Positions 1 through 9,050 of a DNA stretch of 64,000 bases are shown here, piece after piece. The translations under genes and the position numbers were made by a program. The first letter of the stretch is position 1. Every line of letters begins with the position of its first letter. The notes under the pieces were generated by a model. The model was not told the origin of the DNA, ran no database searches, and saw only the letters and a program-made list of their open reading frames with translations. This DNA is from Parabacteroides sp. PFB2-10 (GTDB lineage Bacteria; Bacteroidota; Bacteroidia; Bacteroidales; Tannerellaceae): contig NZ_JARXWI010000002.1 of assembly GCF_029893085.1 (NCBI RefSeq), positions 62,001 through 126,000 of the forward strand, given 5' to 3'.

Positions 1-2180
1 TTGTACAAGTCAATGTTGAGGCCTAAACGGTCATTGAAACCGCGCCAGTCTATACCAATATTCAATTCTTTCGTTTTTTCCCATCTCAGGTTGGGATTCG
101 GATTGTTAGAGGCTTGCAGGGGGTTCGACCAAGTTCCATCTTTTGACAGGTAGGTTGCACTTTGGTATGAATATCGCGTAAGTGTTGCATAGTTAGCTCC
201 GGCATTATTCCCCGAAACACCATATCCGACACGTAATTTCAATTCGTCCAACCAACTGATGCCTCTCATGAATTCTTCATTCTGTATATTCCACGCACCG
301 GAAATCGCCGGGAAATTACCCCATTTATGATTATCCCCGAAACGGGATGAACCTTCGCGACGAATGGATGCAATTGCCGAGAAGCGATTATCATAGTTAT
401 ACTGGAGACGTCCGAAAAACGCGATCAATTTATTGTCGCTTTTATCGGAACTTACAGATATTGTTTTGGTAGGATCCGTTCTGAAAGAACCGATACTCAT
501 GTTGTTGTATGAGAAAAAGTCTGTAGGGAAATTGGAGTTATTGGCGCTAAAACCATCACTCATATTATAGATATAACTATAACCTACTAACCCTTCCGCA
601 CGGTGTTTGCCTATGTTTAGACTGTATCTTGAAGTCAATTCCAACTGATCCTGAATCGAATTGCTGTTGGATTTTGATGCCCGTCCATTGGTGCCCGACG
701 TATGCATACTAAAGTGTTGACTCTTCAAATATAACTGATTGACTTGCATCGTTTGACGCCGGGTCAACTGCAACATGGTTTGCCAATTCTTAATCGGTTC
801 AATTGTAACATCCCCTGTAACACGGAGTTGATTGTTGCGTATATTTCCATCCCATTCCCTGTTGATAGCTACAGGATTGTAATATTGGAAACGGGTCAAT
901 TCTTCGTTATAACTTCCATCGTCATTATAAATAGGTTGAGTCGGATTTCGAATCACAGCCTGTCGATAGGCTTGTTGAGAGTTTTGATAGCCATCTCCGT
1001 CTCTGTTTCCTGAACCATCGTTTGAACGATCATAGCTGAGAACCAATAAATTAATATGAAATTTCAACATATCGTTCATGGCAAACTGGGAGAAGTCCAA
1101 TTGAGTAGTCATCGTTTTCCGGTAAGTCCGGTTTAACATACCCTTATCATCCTTGTAGGTGAACGTACCCGAATAAGCAGACTTTTCGGCACCGCCTCTT
1201 ATATTAACCGAGTAATTCTGGGTTGAACTGTGATCCCGGCTTATTTCCTCTAACCAATCCGTATCGGCTCCCATATCCGAAAATGTGGTTTTTGTATAAT
1301 CACCTGCTGCATCCCGAACATCTTGTGCGGTCATGAAGTCCATTTTCTTAGTCCAGTTTCCGGTAGAAAAATAGGTCGTAAGAGTCACTTCCGCGCGACT
1401 TGCACGACGCCCTGATCGGGTGGTAATCAATATAACACCGTTAGCACCACGTGTACCATAGATGGAAGCTGCAGAAGCATCTTTTAGTACGTCTATCGAT
1501 TCGATATTCTCCGGGGCGACATGATTCAATTCGCCTTCGACGCCATCAATCAAAACTAAAGGATCTGAGTTTCCACGCAGGGATGAAATACCGCGAAGCC
1601 TGATGTTCGATACGGCATTCGGGTCACCGGTTATGTTCACAATGGTCATACCGGCAATTTTCCCTTTCACTAATTCAGCCGCATCGCCAATCCTTCCGAC
1701 TGCGAAATCATCAGCTTTGACACTGACAATAGCACTTGATACATCTCCTTTGCGCTGTGTTCCGTAGCCTATTACAACTACTTCATCCATCACCATTGAG
1801 TTCTCTGCCAGTACAATATCAATGTTTGTTCTGTTTCCAACGATTGCTTCCTGACTGTTGTAGCCAATATAAGAAACCACTATAACAGACTGTGCATTTC
1901 GTACTGACAGGGTAAATTTACCATCTATGTCTGTCGATGTCCCATTGGTAGTTCCTTTTTCTACAATGTTAGCTCCAATAACAGGCTCGCCTGTATTATC
2001 CTTAACAGTACCGGAAATTCTGATAGATTGTTGCGTAATAGCAGACTTGTCGATAATTCCGTCAGGTACGGCATGTGCGGTAGTAATACCAATACCTGAA
2101 CACAGACATGCCATTAGAGCAATTTTAAGCGTTTTCTTTTTCATTAACGCTTTTGCATGCAATAGGTTCATTTTTCTCAT
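1..2180 (-). CDS. SusC/RagA-family TonB-linked outer membrane porin (3' end beyond window)
   Basis: Outer-membrane TonB-dependent channel of the SusC/RagA type, which imports glycan fragments together with a SusD lipoprotein. About 726 residues are visible; the C-terminal barrel runs off the left edge. The start at 2180 gives a basic N-terminus and a hydrophobic signal ending near TTAHA. Next come a carboxypeptidase-regulatory-like domain (ISGTVKDNTGEPVIGANIV), the SusC plug signature DEVVVIGYGTQRKGDVSSA, and plug motifs such as IRLRGISSLRGNSDPLVLIDG and YGTRGANGVILITT. The gene follows the GH127-type gene after 53 bp in the same direction, so they are probably co-transcribed and the substrate may contain L-arabinofuranose. 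A SusD partner would be expected just left of the window. Family call secure; substrate inferred. Confidence 0.95.
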   Translation of the reverse strand, partial: MRKMNLLHAKALMKKKTLKIALMACLCSGIGITTAHAVPDGIIDKSAITQQSIRISGTVKDNTGEPVIGANIVEKGTTNGTSTDIDGKFTLSVRNAQSVIVVSYIGYNSQEAIVGNRTNIDIVLAENSMVMDEVVVIGYGTQRKGDVSSAIVSVKADDFAVGRIGDAAELVKGKIAGMTIVNITGDPNAVSNIRLRGISSLRGNSDPLVLIDGVEGELNHVAPENIESIDVLKDASAASIYGTRGANGVILITTRSGRRASRAEVTLTTYFSTGNWTKKMDFMTAQDVRDAAGDYTKTTFSDMGADTDWLEEISRDHSSTQNYSVNIRGGAEKSAYSGTFTYKDDKGMLNRTYRKTMTTQLDFSQFAMNDMLKFHINLLVLSYDRSNDGSGNRDGDGYQNSQQAYRQAVIRNPTQPIYNDDGSYNEELTRFQYYNPVAINREWDGNIRNNQLRVTGDVTIEPIKNWQTMLQLTRRQTMQVNQLYLKSQHFSMHTSGTNGRASKSNSNSIQDQLELTSRYSLNIGKHRAEGLVGYSYIYNMSDGFSANNSNFPTDFFSYNNMSIGSFRTDPTKTISVSSDKSDNKLIAFFGRLQYNYDNRFSAIASIRREGSSRFGDNHKWGNFPAISGAWNIQNEEFMRGISWLDELKLRVGYGVSGNNAGANYATLTRYSYQSATYLSKDGTWSNPLQASNNPNPNLRWEKTKELNIGIDWRGFNDRLGLNIDLY

Positions 2181-2233
2181 GTCACAATAGTTTTTAGAAT
2201 TAAACATTATTTATACAAAATCATAATAGTGAA

Positions 2234-5200
2234 TCAAGGTTGCGAAACAAGCTTCATAGTTCCGAATTTCAGTGGTTTGTGGGGATTCCATTCACCTGTG
2301 GGTTGCCAAGCCAGAAAATGTCTTTTCCTCCCTTCGCCTGCTGTTTGAAGACGATAAATATTGGCACGAAACTCATTCCCTTCGGCAGGTGTACGCTTGT
2401 CGATGGCTGCCAATGGAATACACATCTCTCCATACCATATCTTTTTTTCTTCATCGATAATGGATTTGACTTTCATGCCTGAATTCCATCGATGCTCTTC
2501 GCCCCATCCGGGTCTCTGAACGGTAGCATCTATATCGTTGTCTAAATATTCGCCTTGCGGTGAAATCTGGTATTCTCCATATAGATTGATGTTCTCAAAG
2601 TTGCAGCCGAGATACAGCTCGAAATCATCAAATAGCCATAACTTTTCCGTCTCTTTAGTCGTGACAGGATCAGGTTTCAGGTTTAGTGCCTGATATGGTC
2701 CTTGGAATAGAAAATACAAATTGTTTTTTGTCCAGCGTGAACGCGCTTCTGAGCGTATGACCGCATCAGGGTCGCCAAGTATATTGCGATCAAGAATGAC
2801 GCCTTTTACTCCTCGCCAAAAATCGGAATCGGGATTAGGGTCAAGGGCATGATCCTGCTCAGCCAGGTAGCTGTTGAATACCGTGGGGGGAGCAGGTACG
2901 TCGCCTTCTACTGTCCATTCGATTATACCGCCTTCATACCATATCTGATCTTCGGTCAGATAGTTTGCATCCGGTTGCCCCAATTCCCCTGTTTTATAAA
3001 CCCGTTTGTCGAGTTCGATCTCCATTCTTAATCCATCGGTATAAACAGGCGTAAAACTTGTCTTGTTATACATATCTTTTTGTATACCGTAGCCGCTCGG
3101 CGACTGAACGGGCTTCCACTGATCGCCGTCGCGATACAGCAGAGTCCAGCTTGCCGGTAGAACACAGAACTGCTTATCATCTTTCCAGTAGACGCTGACA
3201 GAAGATACTTGTGTCGGTCCCGTAAAATCGTATTGCACCCAAGCCGAGCTTCCGGATTGCGGACGCAGTCTGAGAAAAGTAGATGAACCGTCTTCGGAGT
3301 TTACAGGGGTAAGACCATCTGAGATTGCCGAAATAGAACCGCTACCATCCTGCGACCACGGATACATCCTTCTGGCTACCGTGGGGGGATTGTTTCCCGG
3401 ATAGTTCTCGGCTACGGAGCCATGACCACAGGAAGAGGTGGCAAGGCTTGTCGATGCCAATGTCACTGCAGGAAACGTTTCTGCGCGTGTTTCGTCGGAA
3501 GCAAGCCAAACAGCCATTTCCGTTGCCTCACGATTTCCGAATGCGTAATACGGAATGGCCTTCAGCGTGGTAGGACGCCGCTTCAACTCACGATGCTCTC
3601 CTTCACGAAGCAATCGCTCGACTTTACCTTCTATGGTGCCAATACCTCCTAATAGCGCAGAATCAAAGTTATATTCCAATTTTGATGATTCCGGTACAAT
3701 AAGGCTGAACGCATTGTTTGCGTTGTCAATATGGTTGTCCAAACCTTCTACGCAGAAAACAAGCGGTCCGCGTGTGATGGCAGTCATTCCTTTATTCTCA
3801 AGCGCTCTGTCGTCTGATTTTACTAAACGAACATCTGAAGGGAAAGCTACCTCTATCACATCATTGTCTTTCCATTGGCGTCTTAATACGGCAAAACCAT
3901 CTTTTACCTGATAAGACTCCGTTTGCCCGTTAATGGTAAGTGTATATTTCCCGGTAGGAGCCGTATTATATCTATACAAGTTGCCTGAATCAAATTCACC
4001 GCATGCCCATCCCGGAATGCGTACTTTTACATCAAACTCGGACTGTTCGGAAACGCCGACGGTAATGCGTGAGCTAAGATCCCATGGATAATTAGTTTCC
4101 TGTCGGAGAGAAACCGTTTTACCGGCAACCTCGAAGCGTGCATTACTGCCGATAAACAAGTTAACGTATAAATCACTTTCTTTCTGCGAATAAATCATTG
4201 TGCCTAACTCCGCCATTAAGCGCATAATATTGGGTGGGCAGCAGTTAGGACCGAATGATGTTTGTCTGCGAAATTCCGGCCAAGCCTTCAGTGGTGCCTG
4301 ATATAGGAATGTACTTCCGTCAATCGATACACCGGCCAATACACCGTTGTAGAGGATACGCTCCATCATATCGACATACTTCCCATGTCCTTCCAATAAC
4401 GACATTCTGTGATTCCAGAGGGCATTTCCCACAGAAGCACAAATCTCATTCCAACAAGCAGCGTTTGGCAGGTCATAGTCGTCGCCATAATCTTCCATAC
4501 GTCTGTAACTACCCACGCCACCGGTCAAATAGGTGCGTTTGGATGTGGCGTCTTGCCAGATTGTTTGAATGGTCTTGTGATAATAATCCTGCGGATAGAG
4601 TGCTGCTAAGTCAGTAACAGCACAATACAGGTATGTCGCGCGAACACTATGCCCGATAGCCCTACGCTGTTTCTTTACCGGCACAGCATCTTGAGCATAA
4701 TAACCGGTCATGGTTCTGCCGCCTTCGGTTGTTCCGCGGACATCAACTAAAAATTGAGCCAATCGTGCATAACGTTCTTCACCTGTTATGCGATATAATT
4801 TAACTAATGCTAACTCAATTTCTTCATGGTTTGAAATATCTGTTCGTTTACCATACCCGTATTGTTGATCCAGGTCATCGGCAACTTCCCTTGCAAGGTT
4901 TAAAAATAAATCATCTCCTGTTGCTTCTTTGTACGCAATGGCTCCTTCAATAAAATGCCCTACTCTAAAAAACGGACCGTCACCTGTGTTCGGCCATTTA
5001 TCATTCATAAGCGTATGCATAGATTCGCTAATCGATTCAAAAGAGGCCTTTATCCTATCGTGTAATACAGGATCGTATTCTTTTGCAATAAAATAGGAAG
5101 CTCCTTCCAATATCCGGCCTTCTAAATTCGGTCCGCTAATGCGGTTCAGAAGATAGGGTAGGGTAACGTCTCTCGTATTCTTAATACGCGGCGACCAGAA

Positions 5201-5365
5201 TGTGTCTATTACATCAACATCACATAGAGGAACAGCATGGAGTAAATAATCCTTAAGCGGTTGATTAGAACTCCATACAGGAATACATTGTGTATTCGTC
5301 ATGGCAACTCCAACTCCCAATAGAGTGCCTGTTTTAATAAATGTGCGGCGATTAATTTTTCTCAT
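2234..5365 (-). CDS. GH127-type (DUF1680) beta-L-arabinofuranosidase with C-terminal binding domains
   Basis: A 1043-residue exported glycoside hydrolase. Residues about 40-640 match the DUF1680/GH127 (alpha/alpha)6-barrel fold. The family's zinc/cysteine site is present: E307-x-C309 (NEICAS) and the C375-C376 pair (GPNCCPPN), with E291 in the RMEDYGDDYDLPN segment as the likely acid/base. Known GH127 enzymes use a cysteine nucleophile on terminal beta-L-arabinofuranosides. After the barrel come a discoidin-like stretch (about 690-810) and a CBM9/DOMON-like domain (about 830-1040), so this is a multi-domain form. The N-terminus, NRRTFIKTG followed by a hydrophobic run, looks like a twin-arginine signal; a tatA-tatC pair lies elsewhere in this window. 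It sits directly upstream of the SusC gene. Exact substrate unknown. Confidence 0.88.
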   Translation of the reverse strand: MRKINRRTFIKTGTLLGVGVAMTNTQCIPVWSSNQPLKDYLLHAVPLCDVDVIDTFWSPRIKNTRDVTLPYLLNRISGPNLEGRILEGASYFIAKEYDPVLHDRIKASFESISESMHTLMNDKWPNTGDGPFFRVGHFIEGAIAYKEATGDDLFLNLAREVADDLDQQYGYGKRTDISNHEEIELALVKLYRITGEERYARLAQFLVDVRGTTEGGRTMTGYYAQDAVPVKKQRRAIGHSVRATYLYCAVTDLAALYPQDYYHKTIQTIWQDATSKRTYLTGGVGSYRRMEDYGDDYDLPNAACWNEICASVGNALWNHRMSLLEGHGKYVDMMERILYNGVLAGVSIDGSTFLYQAPLKAWPEFRRQTSFGPNCCPPNIMRLMAELGTMIYSQKESDLYVNLFIGSNARFEVAGKTVSLRQETNYPWDLSSRITVGVSEQSEFDVKVRIPGWACGEFDSGNLYRYNTAPTGKYTLTINGQTESYQVKDGFAVLRRQWKDNDVIEVAFPSDVRLVKSDDRALENKGMTAITRGPLVFCVEGLDNHIDNANNAFSLIVPESSKLEYNFDSALLGGIGTIEGKVERLLREGEHRELKRRPTTLKAIPYYAFGNREATEMAVWLASDETRAETFPAVTLASTSLATSSCGHGSVAENYPGNNPPTVARRMYPWSQDGSGSISAISDGLTPVNSEDGSSTFLRLRPQSGSSAWVQYDFTGPTQVSSVSVYWKDDKQFCVLPASWTLLYRDGDQWKPVQSPSGYGIQKDMYNKTSFTPVYTDGLRMEIELDKRVYKTGELGQPDANYLTEDQIWYEGGIIEWTVEGDVPAPPTVFNSYLAEQDHALDPNPDSDFWRGVKGVILDRNILGDPDAVIRSEARSRWTKNNLYFLFQGPYQALNLKPDPVTTKETEKLWLFDDFELYLGCNFENINLYGEYQISPQGEYLDNDIDATVQRPGWGEEHRWNSGMKVKSIIDEEKKIWYGEMCIPLAAIDKRTPAEGNEFRANIYRLQTAGEGRKRHFLAWQPTGEWNPHKPLKFGTMKLVSQP

Positions 5366-5448
5366 GGCATAATTTATTTATCTGCTTTATTATTCTCTGA
5401 TTAGGTTTAATATCATAGTGTCCCATTAAAACTGGAACGTTATAAAAA

Positions 5449-5860
5449 TCAAATTAGAGTCGCATCATTTTTATATTGAAAATTAGCTTTGTTAAAGAGG
5501 TCTTTCAAGTGTGTTTTATCCGTTAGTGAGATGCGTAAAGTTTGTAGAACTTCGTAGGTGTTTCTGTTAAGTTCCATATCATGTTGAAGATTGCAGCTAA
5601 GCAGTAAAGATATATAGCTGCACAAACCTGTTTTGCTCTGACAACGAAATAGACTTTAATCCGTGACGATACAATTATCTTGAGGTTGTTGTCGCCACGG
5701 TAAAAAAAGAGACTGGTTTGTAGAATTGAAATCTGTTTTTTTTCGAGAAATCTCTGTAACTGGCTAAATTTCAAATATTTCAAAGAACGTTGTATGGTTT
5801 TGCTAAGACAGCAAATGGGTTATTGTAAATAAGAAATTGCTCAAATGTAATAGGAAAAAG
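5449..5860 (-). pseudogene. Decayed IS4-family transposase, C-terminal remnant
   Basis: On the minus strand the last part reads MELNRNTYEVLQTL then ISLTDKTHLKDLFNKANFQ, ending at a stop at 5449-5451. This is the typical tail of Bacteroidales IS4-family DDE transposases. Just upstream, in another frame, are LFFYRGDNNLKI and QVCAAIYLYCLAAI, matching the family's LFFKWIKQ-LKI and AIYTYCLVAI segments. Restoring one base near ATC-TTCAACATGATATGG joins the two frames. Further upstream, FLIYNNPFAVLA, followed by a stop, resembles the preceding family segment. Frame breaks and stops show it is dead; the 5' part is missing and no clear terminal inverted repeat pair was found. The upstream boundary is approximate. 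Confidence 0.72.
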
Positions 5861-6181
5861 AGGCCACTACGTAGAAAAATCATCCAATACCATGCCATAA
5901 TAGTGTTTCTATTTAAAGTCTGCCTTGATCTTATAACTATCATGTAATTAGCTGGATACGTAACAAATATGGACTAATTTGCTATTTTTGCGGACATTTT
6001 TTTATTTTTTTACATGATGTTTAGTCTTTTGTATCCAATGATTTATCCATGTATTCAGACTCGACCTCCTTATTTCAGAATTGCATTCTTTATTGCGGTT
6101 GAGGCTTGGCAGCCTGTAAAACCAGCCTCTGAAAGCTCTATATAGGAATGACTTTAATCACTGAAATTTAAATATCTTGAT
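5861..6181. other. AT-rich intergenic DNA before the LamG lipoprotein gene
   Basis: No gene is visible here. A TATTTTTG box at 5983-5990 fits the Bacteroidetes -7 consensus and could drive the LamG gene, which would imply a leader of about 185 nt. No good -33 TTTG is at the right distance. The rest shows no recognisable structure. Confidence 0.4.
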
Positions 6182-6952
6182 ATGAACAAAAAAGCTACCA
6201 TTTTACTTCTTCTCTCCGCTTTTGCCATATGGATGCTGGCGTCGTGCGAGAGCAAGGATAAGAACCTGAAAGTACACTATACTTTCGAAAATACCGGCAG
6301 TACGGTCGTGAAGGATGCCACGGGCAACGGCTATGATGCGACCCTATTACAAGGTGCGGTCATGAAGAAAATCGGGCAGTACGATGTGATGGATTTGGGC
6401 AACGATGACGGTTACCTCGATATGGGACCTGGGATGGGCGACCTGATCAAAACACTCGGAGACTACTCCATCGCCACCTACCTGCGCATAGACACGGCAG
6501 CCAGGGTGAGAGCCAACGGCAATTTCGTGTTTTCGTTCTCCACGCTTGAACAGTGCGGAGGCATGACGGGGCAATTCGTTGCGTATCGCGTCAACCAACA
6601 GCGGTTGGAGCAGTCGATCGGCGGAGGATTGCCCGAGCGGGAACTGGTGGGGATTATGCCTAACAGACCGGCAGAAAAAGGTGTGTGGCACCACATGGCG
6701 TATTCACAACGCGATACGACCGGGATACTATATATCAACGGTGAAGTTGTGGCTACGGGACCCGCTATTCTCCAACCCAAAGACATTGAAGAGGTTCCCA
6801 GGTTCAACTGGATGGGTAGACCTCCCTTCCCGCGCGACGTTTATCTGAAAGCCATGTACCATGACTTCAGGATATATGATAAGGGTCTCACACAGGACGA
6901 GATCAAAAAACTTATGAAAGACCTCAACGGATTGAACGAGGTAACGAAATAA
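6182..6952 (+). CDS. LamG/concanavalin A-like lectin-domain lipoprotein
   Basis: A 256-residue predicted lipoprotein. The signal peptide ends in the lipobox LASC (C22). The remainder is a single LamG/jelly-roll fold: LKVHYTFENTGSTVVKDATGNGYDA opens it, the GVWHHMAYS and ILYINGEVVA strands sit in the middle, and it closes with MYHDFRIYDKGLTQDEIKKL. Such domains bind sugars or occur as accessory modules of glycoside hydrolases; here the domain stands alone with no catalytic part. It lies beyond an IS remnant from the GH127/SusC locus and may have belonged to it. The gene appears more GC-rich than its flanks. Ligand unknown. Confidence 0.8.
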   Translation: MNKKATILLLLSAFAIWMLASCESKDKNLKVHYTFENTGSTVVKDATGNGYDATLLQGAVMKKIGQYDVMDLGNDDGYLDMGPGMGDLIKTLGDYSIATYLRIDTAARVRANGNFVFSFSTLEQCGGMTGQFVAYRVNQQRLEQSIGGGLPERELVGIMPNRPAEKGVWHHMAYSQRDTTGILYINGEVVATGPAILQPKDIEEVPRFNWMGRPPFPRDVYLKAMYHDFRIYDKGLTQDEIKKLMKDLNGLNEVTK

Positions 6953-7014
6953 TACTGCGAGTAGATTTAAGACTATAGAAGTGGTTGAAAGTCAAGGTGA
7001 TTTCAACGCGACTG

Positions 7015-7557
7015 TTAGTTTTGAGCTGCAACCGTCTCTTCTGCCCATTTCTTGACACCAGCACTACCATCATTGAATAGTTTTCCTGTGTGCCAGTTGA
7101 TTTTGCCATACTGCTCCTTCAACTCTTTTACACTGTTCTCTATGGTACTGCTGCCTGAGGTGGCAAACGGTATGACAGTCTTTCCATCCAGGGTATAGCT
7201 TTCGATAAACGTGTTAATGATACGCGGACACAGGTTCCACCATATCGGATAACCAAGGAATATCACATCATAAGTCTCTGCCTTCGCATTTTTGTCTGCC
7301 AATGCAGGACGTGATGCGGCGTCGCCCATTTCTTTGCTGCTGCGGCTCTCTTTGTCACGCCAGTCAAGGTCGGCAGACGAATAGACTGTTTGAGGCTGGA
7401 TACGGTATAAGGTGGCATCGGTAGCCTGAGCGATGGCTTTAGCCACCGTTTCGGTATTGCCTGTACAGGAGAAATAGGCTACCATTACTCTCTTCTCCTG
7501 AGCGTATGTCAATGTAGTAGATAATACACACATAATGATTAAAATTAGCTGTTTCAT
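7015..7557 (-). CDS. Exported flavodoxin-like protein
   Basis: A 180-residue flavodoxin fold. After a clear Sec signal peptide (hydrophobic run ending TLTYAQ) comes VMVAYFSCTGNTETVAKAIA, with the FMN-phosphate loop SCTGNT. VIFLGYPIWWNLCPRIINTF and IPFATSGSS match the flavodoxin_4 group. FMN binding is the expected property. A signal peptide on a flavodoxin is unusual, since most work in the cytoplasm, but it fits the exported PQQ-propeller and metallo-hydrolase encoded upstream. It is the last gene of the four-gene minus-strand operon, 33 bp after the propeller gene. The redox partner is unknown. Confidence 0.85.
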   Translation of the reverse strand: MKQLILIIMCVLSTTLTYAQEKRVMVAYFSCTGNTETVAKAIAQATDATLYRIQPQTVYSSADLDWRDKESRSSKEMGDAASRPALADKNAKAETYDVIFLGYPIWWNLCPRIINTFIESYTLDGKTVIPFATSGSSTIENSVKELKEQYGKINWHTGKLFNDGSAGVKKWAEETVAAQN

Positions 7558-7590
7558 TTGTTTATATTTTTTTTATGATAAAATTATCTA

Positions 7591-8886
7591 TTACTCTGCC
7601 ACCTTTATGCAAAGCATTTTGGATTGGTCGCGGATTAAGAGTTTGCCGTCGGCCAAGGCCATGGGCGCCCAGTTCTGTGTGCCTGCTTTAAACATATCTG
7701 CTTTTGCGAGTTGTTTAAAGCCCTTCGGATCAGGCTCTATCAGGTAAAGGCTATTGAGCCCGTCGGTTGCCAGAAGCAATCCGTCGGCAAGGATCATACT
7801 GCCACGGTCGAAATTGGGGTTGCGTGAAGTCTTCCACATGATATTCCCTTCCATATCCATACACATCAAGCCGTCGCGTTTCTGGTTCGTGCGATACATA
7901 GCATAGAAATAGCCGTTTAGAAGAAGTGCCGGCTTCGTTTGGTCGCCAAACTCCAGGGTGGTAAATAGTTCCGTGGTGTCAAACGTTCCGTCTGCTTTCT
8001 TATTGACCTGTATCATCGTAGCTCCCCGGTCGTACCCGCCAACAATCAACAATTTGTTGTCGCCGGCATCCACCGGACAGGGAACAGAAATGACACATTC
8101 CCAATTGGCATAATCCCATAATATCTTCCCGTCTTTCGGATCGATCCCAACCACATGCCCTTTCGTGAGAGGTGCATCCCGGTCTGTATATGGGTTTGTG
8201 GATGAAGCAACCCACACCACCTGGTCTTCGCCATGAATCTTTAGAATTTTCGGACTCACATAGCTGGTATTGCCAATTTTTGGTGTTTTCCATACCACAT
8301 CACCGGTGCGTTTGTTATACGCGACCACACCGGCATCCGGTGCTTGCGAAGCAACGATTAACAGATCATTATAAATGACCGGACATTGAGATATAGCCCA
8401 CATGGGAATCGCCTCTCCACCAAAGTCTTTCCATACATTTTTCTTCCAGACCGGTTGGTGGGTAGTGGTGTCAAAGCAATACAAATCGCCGTTCAGCCCG
8501 CAGGAGTAGACATAATTGGCGTCGATAATCGGGACACTTCGTGAACCGGGAAACGGAACTGCGCCGGGTGAGTTGTAGACAAATTTCCATACCTCTTCTC
8601 CCGTCTGCAGATGAAAACAACGCATGATATCGCCCACCTCATCATCTCTGTCAAGAAGATAGACCTTGCCGTCTTTCACAACAGGACCGCCATATCCTGC
8701 ACCCACATCGACCGACCATAGTATTTCCGGACCGCTCTCCGGCCAGCTCTTTAACAACCCCTTTTGAGGGGATGTGTGATTTCTGTCGGGACCAAGAAAC
8801 TGTGGCCAGTCCTGCGCGGCGATTGCCGGACAAATCAAAACAAGAAAACTAACGATTATGGCTACCTGAAAAGACTTTCTATTCAT
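7591..8886 (-). CDS. Exported PQQ-binding-like beta-propeller protein
   Basis: A 431-residue protein with a signal peptide (FLVLICPAIAAQ) followed by DWPQFLGPDRNHTSP, the usual opening of outer-wall PQQ-like quinoprotein propellers. Repeated blades follow, such as GEVWKFVYNSPG, GDVVWKTPKIG and GKILWDYANWE, each with a Trp-docking pattern. Such proteins may act as scaffolds or as dehydrogenases; no further catalytic domain is seen, so enzymatic activity cannot be claimed. It lies between the metallo-hydrolase and flavodoxin genes and is probably co-transcribed with both, though the 164-bp gap before it could hold a separate signal. Confidence 0.85.
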   Translation of the reverse strand: MNRKSFQVAIIVSFLVLICPAIAAQDWPQFLGPDRNHTSPQKGLLKSWPESGPEILWSVDVGAGYGGPVVKDGKVYLLDRDDEVGDIMRCFHLQTGEEVWKFVYNSPGAVPFPGSRSVPIIDANYVYSCGLNGDLYCFDTTTHQPVWKKNVWKDFGGEAIPMWAISQCPVIYNDLLIVASQAPDAGVVAYNKRTGDVVWKTPKIGNTSYVSPKILKIHGEDQVVWVASSTNPYTDRDAPLTKGHVVGIDPKDGKILWDYANWECVISVPCPVDAGDNKLLIVGGYDRGATMIQVNKKADGTFDTTELFTTLEFGDQTKPALLLNGYFYAMYRTNQKRDGLMCMDMEGNIMWKTSRNPNFDRGSMILADGLLLATDGLNSLYLIEPDPKGFKQLAKADMFKAGTQNWAPMALADGKLLIRDQSKMLCIKVAE

Positions 8887-9050
8887 AGGATCTATTTATT
8901 ACACATTTTGAAACTCAAAGGACACACTCCATGTTGTAAAAATAGATTATTCCATATCTCCTTGCGCGACTTATTTCTTTAAAGCGAAAAAAAATACGAT
9001 GAAAGCGAATGCCAAATCAGCTAATCAATCAGCCTTAACCTCAGAAATCT

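Noticed and set aside
5523-5783. 86-codon minus-strand ORF as a free-standing gene
   Set aside because: It is part of a decayed IS4-family transposase in one of several broken frames.
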